Source of the DNA: Brevundimonas variabilis
GTDB taxonomy: Bacteria > Pseudomonadota > Alphaproteobacteria > Caulobacterales > Caulobacteraceae
Length of the DNA: 64,000 nt
NCBI RefSeq assembly: GCF_014199945.1
Contig: NZ_JACHOR010000003.1
Location: 479,663-543,662 of the forward strand
Direction: 5' to 3'
How positions within the stretch are numbered: the first letter of the stretch is position 1; each line of letters opens with the position of its first letter. The position numbers were made by a program, and so were the translations under genes. The notes beneath the pieces were generated by a model. The model ran no database searches. It saw only the letters and a list, made by a program, of their open reading frames with translations, and was not told where the DNA came from. This document shows positions 49,158 to 58,266 of the stretch, piece by piece.

Positions 49158-49544
49158 TCACCAGCCGGGCACAACTCGCGCCGTCACCTCGATTTCGATC
49201 TTCATCCGGGGATCCGCCAGTCCGGCCTGGATCATCGTTGCGGCCGGGCGAACATCCCCGAACGCGACCTTCAGCGCTGGCCAGCAGGCCGGAAAGTCGG
49301 CCGCATCGGGCAGGATGTAGCGCACACGCACGACGTCGGAAAAGCGAGCCCCGGCTTCGATCAGAGCCGCCTCGATGTTCTTCAGGGTCTGGGTCGTCTG
49401 TTCGGCCACGTCGTCCGATATCGTCATGTCGGCGTAGTCGAAGCCCGTGGTGCCCGAAACGAACACCCAGTCGCCGTCACGGACAGCGCGCGAATAGCCA
49501 ATCTCGGCCTCGAAGCTGGATCCGGAAGCGATCAGGCGTCGCAT
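49158..49544 (-). CDS. Rid (YjgF/TdcF) family enamine/imine deaminase
   Basis: A 128-residue Rid-type protein with GYSRAVRDGDWVFVSGTTGF near the start and the late VRVRYILPDAADFPACWPAL and AGLADPRMKIEIEVTARV. The Arg in VRVRYI is consistent with the catalytic Arg position. RidA removes reactive 2-aminoacrylate made by PLP enzymes; this member is closer to other Rid subgroups, so its substrate is uncertain. The ATG shares a base with the aroA stop. Confidence 0.9.
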   Translation of the reverse strand: MRRLIASGSSFEAEIGYSRAVRDGDWVFVSGTTGFDYADMTISDDVAEQTTQTLKNIEAALIEAGARFSDVVRVRYILPDAADFPACWPALKVAFGDVRPAATMIQAGLADPRMKIEIEVTARVVPGW

Positions 49545-50866
49545 CAGACCCCCTCGGCGACGTGGGCACCGAGACCGCGCATCATCTCGACGAAGCCGGG
49601 AAAGCTGGTGGCGATCATCCCGGGCTCATCGACCGTGACAGCCCGTTCCGCCGCCAGACCCAGGACCAGGTGGCTCATGGCGATACGGTGGTCGTGAGCC
49701 GTACGGACGGTCGCCCCGCCCGGCACAGTGCCTCCGGTCACCAGAAAACCGTCCGGCTCCTCTTCCACCGCGACGCCACAGGCTCGCAGCCCGGCGACCA
49801 TCAGGGCGATGCGGTCGCTCTCCTTGACCCGCATCTCGCCGATGCCGCGCATGACAGTCACACCCTCTGCAAAGGCTGCCGTCGCAGCGAGGATCGGATA
49901 TTCGTCGATCATCGAGGCGGCCCGGGTTTCCGGGACCACGATGCCGCGCAGCTTCGAGTGCCGGGCGGTGATGTCGCCGACGTCCTCACCCCCGCTCTGA
50001 CGCCGGTTCGCGATCGTCAGGTCAGCGCCCATCTCGATCCAGGTGTCGAACAGCCCGGTGCGCAGCGGGTTCAGCATCACGCCCTCCACCGTGACCTCCG
50101 AGCCCGGCACGATCAGACCGGCCGCCAGCGGAAAGGCCGCCGACGAGGGATCACCCGGAACACTGACCGCCGTCCCCGTCAGGGGCTGCCCGCCCACCAG
50201 CCGGATGATCCAGCCCTCGCCGCTGTCCACCACCTGGACCTCCGCACCGAAGGCCCTCAGCATCCGCTCGGTGTGGTCCCGGCTCTTCTCCGGCTCTTCC
50301 ACGGTCGTGGTGCCGGTCGCATTCAGCCCGGCCAGGAGGATCGCCGACTTTACCTGGGCCGAGGCTACGGTCTGGACGTGGTCGATCGCAGCGAGGTCTC
50401 CGCCGGTCAGGATAGCGGGCAACAGGCCACGGTCACCGCTCCAGTCAAACCGGGCTCCCATCCGTTCGAGATGATCCGTCACCCGCCCCATGGGACGCTT
50501 GCGCAGGGAGGCATCACCATCAAAGGTCGCTGAAATCCCGTAGCCGGCGGCGGCCCCCATCAGCAGCCTGACCCCGGTGCCGGCGTTGCCGCAATCGATG
50601 ATCCCCTCGGGAGACTGAAAGCCGCCCTGCCCCGTCACGCGCCAGCGGCCCGGTCCGAGCCGCTCGGTGAGCGCTCCGAAGGCCTCGACGGCGCGGCCGG
50701 TGGCCAGGACGTCGTCGCCTTCAAGCAGTCCCTCGATCTCGGTGATGCCGTGCGCCATCGCCCCCAGAATGAAAGCCCGGTGCGACATCGACTTGTCCCC
50801 CGGGGCATGGACCGTTCCCTGCAGGACCCGGCCACTTCGGGCCGTCAGGTGGGTAGGTTGGGCCAC
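49544..50866 (-). CDS. aroA: 3-phosphoshikimate 1-carboxyvinyltransferase
   Basis: A 440-residue EPSP synthase, the sixth step of the shikimate pathway and target of glyphosate. Signatures: [34 protein letters not shown] (the Gly-Ala loop), STFDGD-type and [32 protein letters not shown] and [10 protein letters not shown]. The start at 50866 is a GTG ([14 protein letters not shown]). The Gly100-Ala variant at LMGAAAG suggests a class II-like enzyme but this needs alignment. Confidence 0.96.
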   Translation of the reverse strand: MAQPTHLTARSGRVLQGTVHAPGDKSMSHRAFILGAMAHGITEIEGLLEGDDVLATGRAVEAFGALTERLGPGRWRVTGQGGFQSPEGIIDCGNAGTGVRLLMGAAAGYGISATFDGDASLRKRPMGRVTDHLERMGARFDWSGDRGLLPAILTGGDLAAIDHVQTVASAQVKSAILLAGLNATGTTTVEEPEKSRDHTERMLRAFGAEVQVVDSGEGWIIRLVGGQPLTGTAVSVPGDPSSAAFPLAAGLIVPGSEVTVEGVMLNPLRTGLFDTWIEMGADLTIANRRQSGGEDVGDITARHSKLRGIVVPETRAASMIDEYPILAATAAFAEGVTVMRGIGEMRVKESDRIALMVAGLRACGVAVEEEPDGFLVTGGTVPGGATVRTAHDHRIAMSHLVLGLAAERAVTVDEPGMIATSFPGFVEMMRGLGAHVAEGV

Positions 50867-51007
50867 GTCGCATGCCTCTGGATTCGGATTGTCGGGAGGC
50901 GAAAAGGATCAGGGTCGACCCGGGACGCTGCAGATGGCTTTTGACAGCGGGCCGTGGGGGTGGCAAGGGACGCCCCCGAAATCCCACCCTTCAAAGGCTT
51001 CCAAACC

Positions 51008-51472
51008 TTGGCCGATCCCCAACTGGGCTCCAAGCAGGTCTGCCCGAACTGCCAGGCGAAATTCTACGACCTGACACGCCGTCCTGCCCACTGCCCCAAA
51101 TGCGATACCGAGTTCGACCCCGAAGAGGCGATCAAACTGCGCAGCCGTCGCGGTCGTCCCGGCGGTTATGCATCCGACGACGCCGAAGATCAGGTCGTCG
51201 ACAAGAAGGCCGACGCCGATGAGGACGAGGAGGACGATACCGCCTCCACGCCCGAAATCGATCAGGAAGGCCACGAGCCGATCCTGACGCCGGACGACGA
51301 AGATGATGTCGTGGCCGATCCCAGCGAGGAATCGGGCATGGGCACCACCGACGGCGACGATGATGTCCTCGCCGACGACGACGATGACGACGATTCCGTG
51401 CCCTTCATCGAGGACGAGGATGACGACGCCTTCGCTGACGACGTTGTCAAACCCAACCAGGACGACGATTGA
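51008..51472 (+). CDS. TIGR02300-family zinc-ribbon protein with acidic tail
   Basis: A 154-residue protein. The N-terminus has a C-P-x-C pair, VCPNCQAKFYDLTRRPAHCP, then KCDTEF; this is a zinc ribbon typical of the TIGR02300 family of alphaproteobacteria. The last 90 residues are Asp-rich (DDVLADDDDDDDS). I place the start at the TTG 51008 because family members begin a few residues before LGSKQVCPNC; a GTG at 50954 is in frame and adds 18 residues. It is divergent from aroA. Confidence 0.78.
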   Translation: MADPQLGSKQVCPNCQAKFYDLTRRPAHCPKCDTEFDPEEAIKLRSRRGRPGGYASDDAEDQVVDKKADADEDEEDDTASTPEIDQEGHEPILTPDDEDDVVADPSEESGMGTTDGDDDVLADDDDDDDSVPFIEDEDDDAFADDVVKPNQDDD

Positions 51473-51490
51473 TTTGATCCGGTCACGCGC

Positions 51491-51520
51491 TTTTCGGGCG
51501 GTGAAATCACCGCCCGAAAA
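51491..51520. repeat. Perfect 30-base palindrome
   Basis: TTTTCGGGCGGTGA (51491-51504) pairs without mismatch with TCACCGCCCGAAAA (51507-51520), with AA between. The arms start and end in T and A runs inside the stem, opposite to a normal terminator, so the T tract is not in the usual place. Confidence 0.75.
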
Positions 51521-51647
51521 GATGCGAAAATAAAGTGCGAAACCGGGTTGATCCTCAAATGACCCTGACATAGGTTCCGCCGCCTTGCCGAGGGGCATTT
51601 CACACCTCCCCGGCAACACCAACCGCAAGGCCAAGGCCTTGAGGATT

Positions 51648-51723
<76 letters not shown>

Positions 51724-51725
51724 TA

Positions 51726-51756
51726 AAGGCCGCTTCCTCACCGGAAGCGGCCTTTT
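51726..51756 (+). terminator. tRNA-Ala terminator
   Basis: AAGGCCGCTTCC pairs with GGAAGCGGCCTT around a TCACC-like loop and is followed by TTCC, a strong intrinsic terminator right after the tRNA. Confidence 0.9.
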
Positions 51757-51804
51757 CCATTTCAGGGTTGGGACGCGCGGTGCCTGCACACCGCGCGGCT
51801 GGCG

Positions 51805-52779
51805 TCAGGCCGAGGCGGGGCCTTCGGCGAACTGGCCGCCCTTGCGGTAGCGCCACAGATAGGACGGCGCGATGGCCTCGAGGCCCGTCGCCTCGATCCC
51901 GAGATCCTTCAGCGTCAGCGCGCCGGCATCGACCACATTGTCGGTCTCCAGCATGGCGACCTGATCCTTCGTCAGGACCGGGGCGATTCCCACCAGCGCC
52001 GTCATCTGGGCCAGTGACCCTACGATGCGGGCGATCGGGAATGGCAGGGGTGCGAGCATCCGGGCCCGGCCTGTTTCGCGCAGGATGTATTCGAGGATCT
52101 CGCGGAAGGACCAGACGGCGGGGCCGCCCAGTTCATAGGTCCTTCCAGCCGCCGCGTCGGTCACCACGGCCCGGGCAATCGCCTCGGCCACGTCGCCGAC
52201 ATAGACGGGCTGGAACTTTGTCCCGCCCCCGCCGACCAGCGGCAGGGCCGGTGCCATGGTCGCCATGGACGCAAACCGGTTCAGGAACCCGTCACCGGCC
52301 CCGAACACGATCGAGGGCCGCAGGACGACGGTGTCCGGCTTGATGTCGCGCATGACGACCTCGGCCTGGCCCTTGGACCAGCCATACAAGCCTTTGGAGT
52401 TCACGTCGGCGCCAATGGCCGAAACCTGCACCAGACGGCCGACCGACTGCATCACGCAGGCTTCGGCGATCACGCGCGCCGCATCGACGTGCATTTTCTC
52501 GAACGTGCCTTTGGGCGTCTCATACAGGATGCCGACCAGGTTCACGGCGGCATCGGCCCCCTTCAGGGCGGCCGAAACCTCGGACACATTGGTGACATCG
52601 CAACGAACGAGCTGGATCTGGCCGGGATCTCCCAGCGGACGCAGCTCATAGGCAGAGTTGGGGCTGCGCACGGCGACCCGGACGCGCCAGCCGCGTTTCG
52701 CCAGGGCGCGGACGGCCTGCGAGCCGACGAAGCCGGAGCCTCCGAAGACGGTAACCAGACCCGGACCTGCGTCGGCCAT
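51805..52779 (-). CDS. NAD-dependent epimerase-like protein (complex I NDUFA9 type)
   Basis: A 324-residue extended short-chain dehydrogenase-fold protein. The N-terminal Rossmann loop VTVFGGSGFVGSQAVRALAK binds a dinucleotide, with IQLVRCDVTNVSEV and GADAAVNLVGILYET after it. This family matches the NDUFA9 subunit of complex I; in bacteria its members are often free-standing and called complex I NDUFA9 subunit family proteins. No nuo genes are nearby. It is convergent with tRNA-Ala, and its start faces tRNA-Leu. Confidence 0.9.
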   Translation of the reverse strand: MADAGPGLVTVFGGSGFVGSQAVRALAKRGWRVRVAVRSPNSAYELRPLGDPGQIQLVRCDVTNVSEVSAALKGADAAVNLVGILYETPKGTFEKMHVDAARVIAEACVMQSVGRLVQVSAIGADVNSKGLYGWSKGQAEVVMRDIKPDTVVLRPSIVFGAGDGFLNRFASMATMAPALPLVGGGGTKFQPVYVGDVAEAIARAVVTDAAAGRTYELGGPAVWSFREILEYILRETGRARMLAPLPFPIARIVGSLAQMTALVGIAPVLTKDQVAMLETDNVVDAGALTLKDLGIEATGLEAIAPSYLWRYRKGGQFAEGPASA

Positions 52780-52953
52780 TGTTCACTCCAGCGAAAGCGT
52801 TGTCGGCGCGGGATAGACGATGCCGTGGCGGGTCGCAACGCGGGTCAGGGCCGCAGTGGATGCGATTGGCAAAAACCGGTGTTGACCGCCTGCTCCGGTT
52901 TCCCTAAAGGTCCGCGCCTTCCGGACGAAAACGCCTCGCGGCGCGACGCTCGG

Positions 52954-53040
<87 letters not shown>

Positions 53041-53048
53041 ATATTCAA

Positions 53049-53080
53049 AGGCCCCGTGTCGCGAGACGCGGGGCCTTTTT
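53049..53080 (+). terminator. tRNA-Leu terminator
   Basis: AAGGCCCCG and CGGGGCCTT form the outer stem around TGTCGCGAGACG, followed by TTTTC. It ends the tRNA-Leu transcript about 10 bases after the CCA. Confidence 0.88.
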
Positions 53081-53149
53081 CTTGGCCTATCGCGTCTCGC
53101 AGGGTGAGACGCTACTTGAGGCCGTCCACGTTTGGTTCGAAGAAGGCTC

Positions 53150-53764
53150 ATGACTGTTTATCTGCATGAAGGCGACCTGCCCGACGGGCTCGATTTCGGA
53201 GCCTCCGTGGCGGTCGATTCCGAGACCATGGGCCTGCGCTTCCGCCGCGATCCCCTCTGCGTTGTCCAGTTGTCCAGTGGCGACGGTAACGCCCATATCG
53301 TGCGGCTGAACCGGCCCGATTACGACTGCCCCAACCTCAAGGCCCTGATGGCCGATCGCGGCGTGCTCAAGATCTTCCACTTCGGCCGGTTCGACATCGG
53401 GATGCTGGAGCTGCACCTCGGGGTCGAGACCGGGCCGGTCTACTGCACCAAGATCGCCTCCAAACTGGCCCGGACCTATACCGACCGGCACGGCCTGAAG
53501 GACGTCGCCCGCGAACTGGCCGGCATCGACCTGTCCAAGGCCCAGCAGTCCTCGGACTGGGGCGCGACCGAGCTCAGCCAGGCCCAGCTGGACTATGCCG
53601 CTTCGGACGTCCTGCACCTGCACGTCATCAAGGAACGGCTGGACGCCATGCTGGTCCGCGAGGGGCGTATGGCCCTGGCACAGGCCTGTTTCGACTTCCT
53701 GCCCATGCGCTCAAGGCTCGATCTGGAGGGGTGGGACGAGATGGACATCTTCGCCCACAGCTGA
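53150..53764 (+). CDS. rnd: Ribonuclease D (short form)
   Basis: A 204-residue DEDD 3'-5' exoribonuclease. The catalytic acids are in AVDSETMGL, FHFGRFDIGML and LDYAASDVLHLH. HRDC domains present in E. coli RNase D are absent, as is usual in alphaproteobacteria. It is expected to trim tRNA or other RNA 3' ends. The ATG is at 53150. The stop shares a base with the lptC start, and the gene sits between tRNA-Leu and the lipopolysaccharide-export genes, a conserved context. Confidence 0.92.
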   Translation: MTVYLHEGDLPDGLDFGASVAVDSETMGLRFRRDPLCVVQLSSGDGNAHIVRLNRPDYDCPNLKALMADRGVLKIFHFGRFDIGMLELHLGVETGPVYCTKIASKLARTYTDRHGLKDVARELAGIDLSKAQQSSDWGATELSQAQLDYAASDVLHLHVIKERLDAMLVREGRMALAQACFDFLPMRSRLDLEGWDEMDIFAHS

Positions 53765-54426
53765 TGACAGAGACCGACGCCCGAGAGGATCGCAAGCGCG
53801 AGGACGAGGCCCGGCTGGCCCTCGCCGCCGATCGCTGGCGCGCCCGCTCGCGGCGGGTAAAGCTGTACCGTCGCCTGCTGCCGATCCTGATCCTGCTGCT
53901 GGCAGGTGGTGCCCTGACCTGGACCGTCTTCCGCACCGTGATGTCGGGCGTGGAACGCGAGGCCAGCCAGAGCCGCGCCGTGGCGCTGGAGAAGCCCATG
54001 TTCCACGGACAGGACGCCGAGGGCCGCTCCTTCGTCATCGGGGCCCAGGGGGCCGTGCGTGACCCGACAACCGGCTATTTTACCCTGAACGGTCCGACGC
54101 TGAGGCTGAACCTTGGCGGCCGCAGGGTGACCCAGATCACGGCCGATGCGGGGACCTACAACGAGGCCGGCCGGACGGTCACCATCGGCCCCAATGTGAA
54201 GATTTCCGAAGGCGAGTCCGGATTCGACCTCGTGACGCCGGAGGCTGTCGTGGACACCCGGACCGGGATCGTGACCGGCAACAAGGGCATCTCGGGCACG
54301 GGTCCGCTTGGAACCATCTCCGCTTCATCCTATGTGATCGCTGAACAGGGCGAACGGGTGACGTTCAGCGGCTCGGGTGAAAACAAGATACGTGGCACGA
54401 TCAATGCCCCGTCTTCCGGTGAATGA
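53764..54426 (+). CDS. lptC: LPS export protein LptC
   Basis: A 220-residue bitopic inner-membrane protein. A basic cytoplasmic N-terminus is followed by one membrane segment (LLPILILLLAGGALTWTVF at about 37-55) and a periplasmic beta-jellyroll (GYFTLNGPTLRLNLGG, NVKISEGESGFDLVTP, GNKGISGTGPLGTISA). LptC passes lipopolysaccharide from the LptB2FG transporter to LptA. The start overlaps rnd; lptA starts two bases after its stop. Confidence 0.92.
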   Translation: MTETDAREDRKREDEARLALAADRWRARSRRVKLYRRLLPILILLLAGGALTWTVFRTVMSGVEREASQSRAVALEKPMFHGQDAEGRSFVIGAQGAVRDPTTGYFTLNGPTLRLNLGGRRVTQITADAGTYNEAGRTVTIGPNVKISEGESGFDLVTPEAVVDTRTGIVTGNKGISGTGPLGTISASSYVIAEQGERVTFSGSGENKIRGTINAPSSGE

Positions 54427-54427
54427 C

Positions 54428-54910
54428 ATGACCAGAACGACCCTCGCTCCAGCCCTGCTGACCACAGCCGCCCTGCTGACCATGGCAAGCCCCGCCTTGC
54501 CGCAGAGTGCGCCGACGGCCTCCCAGGGCTTTGCCTATTCGGCGGACGACGGAAACCTGACCCCCACAACCGTGTCCCTGCGCGGGCGGGCCGAGATCGT
54601 GCAGGGCGGCAACCGGATTCGCGCCAACGCGATCGAGGCCACCCGGGGCGATAGCGGCGTCAGCCGGATCGAGGCGTCCGGCGACGTCTATTTCGTTACC
54701 CCGGACCAGAGCATGCGCGGGGAACGCGCCGTCTACACACCCGGCAATGACGAGATCGTCGTCACGGGCGACGTGGTCCTGACCCAGGGCCGCAACGTCC
54801 TGACCGGGAACCGCGTCGTCTACAACACGCGCACGGAAACCGCCCGCATCGAGGGCGGCGGTGGCACTGGCCGGGTCCAGGGCGTCTTCTACCCGGAAGG
54901 CGGCAACTGA
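54428..54910 (+). CDS. lptA: LPS transport periplasmic protein LptA
   Basis: A 160-residue periplasmic protein with a signal peptide (MTRTTLAPALLTTAALLTMA, cleavage near LPQ) and an OstA-like jellyroll: TTVSLRGRAEIVQGGNRIRA, SGDVYFVTPDQSMRGERAVY and VLTQGRNVLTGNRVVYN. LptA forms the bridge along which lipopolysaccharide crosses the periplasm. It is two bases downstream of lptC and in front of lptB. Confidence 0.93.
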   Translation: MTRTTLAPALLTTAALLTMASPALPQSAPTASQGFAYSADDGNLTPTTVSLRGRAEIVQGGNRIRANAIEATRGDSGVSRIEASGDVYFVTPDQSMRGERAVYTPGNDEIVVTGDVVLTQGRNVLTGNRVVYNTRTETARIEGGGGTGRVQGVFYPEGGN

Positions 54911-54937
54911 GCCGTTCCGGCTCGTTGGAACCCGCCC

Positions 54938-55735
54938 GTGGCCCGCAAGGAACTTTCCGCCCTCAACCGTGACGAACCGGAGACCGCTGAAGGTCAGCCG
55001 GAACAGCCGGTCGTGCCTGAGAGAGGATTGCGGGTTCGCAATATCGCCCGCAGCTTCGGCCAGCGACAGGTCGTCCGCGACGTTTCCCTGACGGTCCAGC
55101 GAGGCGAGGTCGCCGGGCTGCTGGGACCCAATGGGGCTGGCAAGACGACCTGCTTCTACATGATCACGGGCCTGATCCCGGCAGACAGCGGCTCGATCTG
55201 GCTGGATGGCGAGGAAATCACCGCTCAGCCGATGTATCAGCGGGCCCGGATGGGGCTGGGGTATCTGGCCCAGGAGGCCTCGATCTTTCGCGGCATGACG
55301 GTCGAGCAGAACGTCAAGGCCGTGGTCGAACTGCGCGAAACCGGCAAGGCGATCGACGCGGAAACGACCCGGCTGCTCGGTGAACTGAACATCGACCATC
55401 TGCGCCACGCACCGGCTCAGGGCCTTTCGGGCGGAGAACGTCGCCGGGTCGAGATCGCCCGGTCGCTGGCGGGCCGGCCCAGTTTCATGCTGCTCGACGA
55501 ACCCTTTGCCGGGATCGACCCCCTGGCCATTTCCGACATCCGGAACGTGATCCGTTATCTGGCGAGCGAGGGCATTGGCGTCCTGATCACGGACCACAAT
55601 GTGCGAGAGACGCTGAGCATCATTGATCGGGCCTCGATCCTGTCGGGCGGCGAGGTCCTGTTCGAGGGGACAGCCGATGAGGTCATTCATGACCCCGAGG
55701 TCCGCCGGGTCTATCTCGGCGACCTTTACGGCTGA
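54938..55735 (+). CDS. lptB: LPS export ABC transporter ATPase LptB
   Basis: A 265-residue ABC ATPase. Walker A GPNGAGKTT is at 63-71, the signature LSGGERRRVEIARSL and Walker B FMLLDEPFAGIDP follow, with GLGYLAQEASIFRGMTV in the Q-loop region. It powers lipopolysaccharide extraction. It carries about 30 extra charged residues before the core. The start is a GTG at 54938. The stop abuts the end of the convergent DUF805 gene with no bases between them. Confidence 0.95.
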   Translation: MARKELSALNRDEPETAEGQPEQPVVPERGLRVRNIARSFGQRQVVRDVSLTVQRGEVAGLLGPNGAGKTTCFYMITGLIPADSGSIWLDGEEITAQPMYQRARMGLGYLAQEASIFRGMTVEQNVKAVVELRETGKAIDAETTRLLGELNIDHLRHAPAQGLSGGERRRVEIARSLAGRPSFMLLDEPFAGIDPLAISDIRNVIRYLASEGIGVLITDHNVRETLSIIDRASILSGGEVLFEGTADEVIHDPEVRRVYLGDLYG

Positions 55736-56494
55736 TCAGCCGCCCCGGCGGCCGAAGGCGCGAGCGGGAAGGATGTTCTGCGGCGTCGCGGTAACCGGCC
55801 ATTCTCGCGGTGTCGGAGCCCGGGTCTTCTGGCTCGCGACAGGCAAGAACGGGCTGGCCGGGCGCGCTGCCGGCTCAGGCGAAGGGCCGTTGCGGAGGGC
55901 CTCGGCGAAAAGCGCTTCCAGCCTGGCGTCGTCGAACACGCTTGATGCCTCACTGCCCTGAACCGCCTCATCCAGTGGATCAGGTCCGAAACGGTTTGAT
56001 CCCTTGGTTCCCGGCATCAGCAGCATCACGAACAGAATGACGTTGCAGGTGATCCCGAGGCCCCAGATTACGCCGAATGTTCCCAGACTACCCATCTGAG
56101 CCGCAATCACCGCGTCGGCGGGCATGCTGCTCGTCACCTGCTCCACAAGCCTGATGGCTGAACCGAGCAGGACGATCGGTGCCAGTATGCCCGGCAGCAT
56201 GAGCCCCATCCAGCGCGCGGACCGGTTCACGTCATGAAGGCGGCGAACCTGGATGGCCAGGTTGGGGATCAGCAGGGCCGCAGCGGCCAGGAGAACAAAG
56301 CCGAGCAGAATCGGCAGGGCCACGCCAATGGACGCCCCGGCGGATGCGATCAACCGCACCCCCAGAACACCCAGCATGCCCGCAACCAGAGACTGGGCCG
56401 CCATGAACTGTAGGTACTCGGCGCGCCGCGACCGGCTCTCGAAGTCGGCATAGTGGATCAACGGTCGGAGCAGCAGCATGGTCGGATGGCTCAA
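55736..56494 (-). CDS. DUF805 membrane protein
   Basis: A 252-residue protein. The DUF805 core has aromatic entry PLIHYADFESRSRRAEYLQF and the motif QVRRLHDVNRSARWMGL (RxHDxN type) with four predicted membrane helices (about 30-175). The last 80 residues are a Pro/Ala/Arg-rich cytoplasmic tail. Function unknown. It lies in reverse orientation between lptB and rpoN. The start at 56494 or an internal ATG 15 bases in are both possible. Confidence 0.83.
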   Translation of the reverse strand: MSHPTMLLLRPLIHYADFESRSRRAEYLQFMAAQSLVAGMLGVLGVRLIASAGASIGVALPILLGFVLLAAAALLIPNLAIQVRRLHDVNRSARWMGLMLPGILAPIVLLGSAIRLVEQVTSSMPADAVIAAQMGSLGTFGVIWGLGITCNVILFVMLLMPGTKGSNRFGPDPLDEAVQGSEASSVFDDARLEALFAEALRNGPSPEPAARPASPFLPVASQKTRAPTPREWPVTATPQNILPARAFGRRGG

Positions 56495-56663
56495 TGGCTG
56501 ATCGCACCACGCTGGGGCATCGGCCTGAACAGCGCTCTAAGCGATACAGTTAAGCCTGAAGTCGCGTTGATCGACCGACGCGTTGGTGGCGCGTTAACGG
56601 ATGCTCGCCATTCTGACAGCAAGTTCCGGGCCACCACGGCTTTCGGCGACAGGGGTTCAAGCG

Positions 56664-58184
56664 GTGATTGGTCAGAGGCTTGAAGTTCGGCAGGGTCAGG
56701 GGCTGGTCATCACGCCCCAGCTCCAGCAGGCGATCAAGCTGCTGCAGTTGTCGAACCAGGAACTGGACGAGTTCGTCGAGGCCGAGCTTGAAAAGAACCC
56801 CCTGCTTCAGCGCGACGAGAGCGATGGGCCTGTCGACCATCGGAATGCCGAAGACGCCACCCCTGTCTCGACAACCACTGACGCGGCAGAGCTGAGCTTT
56901 TCGGAGATCGAAACCTCTGATCGCAGTTCCACCGTCGATGCCCGTGAGGACGACGTCTACGGCGATGCGACCCCCGGCGAGCGGACATCGGATCGCCTCG
57001 GTGACGACGCCGGCCAGCCGGGTCTGACCGACTGGTCCGCGGCCGGCAAGGGTGGCAGCTTTGACGACGGTGACGGCGGCGAGCGTCCGGAGCGCCAGAT
57101 GCTCACCCTGTCGGAACATCTTCAGGCCCAGGCCTCCTCGGCGGGGTTCTCGCCGGTCGATCACGCCATCGCCCTGTCGCTGATCGACGGTGTGGATGAC
57201 GGCGGCTACCTGCGTGGCGAACTGGCCGAGATCGCGGACCGGCTGGGCTGCGACCTGACACGGGTCGAGGCCGTCCTGGCCGTCTGCCAGGGCTTCGAGC
57301 CAACGGGAGTCATGGCCCGTTCCGTTCCCGAATGCCTGAAGCTGCAGCTGATCGAACGCAATCGGTTCGATCCGGCGATGGCCTGCCTGGTGGACAATCT
57401 TGAACTGCTCGCCAGACGAGACCTGTCGGCCCTGCGCGCCCGCTGCGGCGTCGATGCCGAGGACATGGCCGAGATGATCGCCGAGCTGAAGGGCCTCACG
57501 CCCCGCCCCGGCGCAGGCTTCGGGGCCGAGACCGCGCAGACTGTGATCCCCGACGTCCACGTCCGGCCGGACCCGGCCGGGGGATGGCGGGTCGAGCTGA
57601 ACTCGGACACCCTGCCCCGGCTTCTGGTCGACAAGCGGTATCACGGCGTGGTCCAGGCCGGTGCGCGCACAGAAACCGAGAAGGCCTTCGTGGCCGATTG
57701 CGCGGCTCAGGCCAACTGGCTGGTCAAGTCACTGGATCAGCGCGCCAAGACCATCCTCAAGGTGGGCTCCGAGATCGTGCGCCAGCAGGACGCCTTCCTG
57801 GCGTTCGGCGTCGAGTTCCTGCGGCCCCTGAACCTGAAGACGGTGGCTGAGGCGATCGGAATGCACGAATCGACGGTCAGCCGGGTCACGTCGAACAAAT
57901 ACGTCTCCACCCCGCGAGGCGTCTTCGAGCTGAAATTCTTCTTCACTGCCTCGATCAATGCCACCGGAGACGGCGCGGCCCATTCCGCGGAAGCCGTCCG
58001 ACACCGGATCAAGTCCATGATCGACCACGAGGCCGCAGACGGGGATGTCCTTTCGGACGATCGGATCGTCGAGATTCTCAAGGAAGCCGGCATCGACATC
58101 GCCCGCCGGACCGTCGCCAAGTATCGGGAAGCCCTCAGGATTCCGTCGTCGGTCCAACGCCGCCGCCAGCTCAAATTCGCCTGA
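56664..58184 (+). CDS. rpoN: RNA polymerase sigma-54 factor
   Basis: About 506 residues. Region I is the Gln/Leu-rich start GQRLEVRQGQGLVITPQLQQ and AIKLLQ, region II is acidic and variable, and region III holds the core-binding domain, the helix-turn-helix (TVAEAIGMHESTVSRVTSNK) and the RpoN box ARRTVAKYREAL. I chose GTG 56664 because AGGGG lies 8 bases upstream and the protein then begins as in relatives; an ATG at 56601 adds 21 residues. RpoN works with FlbD, encoded in this window. Confidence 0.95.
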   Translation: MIGQRLEVRQGQGLVITPQLQQAIKLLQLSNQELDEFVEAELEKNPLLQRDESDGPVDHRNAEDATPVSTTTDAAELSFSEIETSDRSSTVDAREDDVYGDATPGERTSDRLGDDAGQPGLTDWSAAGKGGSFDDGDGGERPERQMLTLSEHLQAQASSAGFSPVDHAIALSLIDGVDDGGYLRGELAEIADRLGCDLTRVEAVLAVCQGFEPTGVMARSVPECLKLQLIERNRFDPAMACLVDNLELLARRDLSALRARCGVDAEDMAEMIAELKGLTPRPGAGFGAETAQTVIPDVHVRPDPAGGWRVELNSDTLPRLLVDKRYHGVVQAGARTETEKAFVADCAAQANWLVKSLDQRAKTILKVGSEIVRQQDAFLAFGVEFLRPLNLKTVAEAIGMHESTVSRVTSNKYVSTPRGVFELKFFFTASINATGDGAAHSAEAVRHRIKSMIDHEAADGDVLSDDRIVEILKEAGIDIARRTVAKYREALRIPSSVQRRRQLKFA

Positions 58185-58266
58185 CGGGGCCCGTCGAACA
58201 CGCAAGCGTGACTGGAAAACGGCGTTCCTTGTTGACACCGGACGCAAGGAGTCGCGTTCTATCCCT

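Noticed and set aside
58232..58262. TTGACA and TTCTAT as a leaderless hpf promoter
   Set aside because: The spacer of 19 bases is too long and a ribosome site exists, so I do not claim it.
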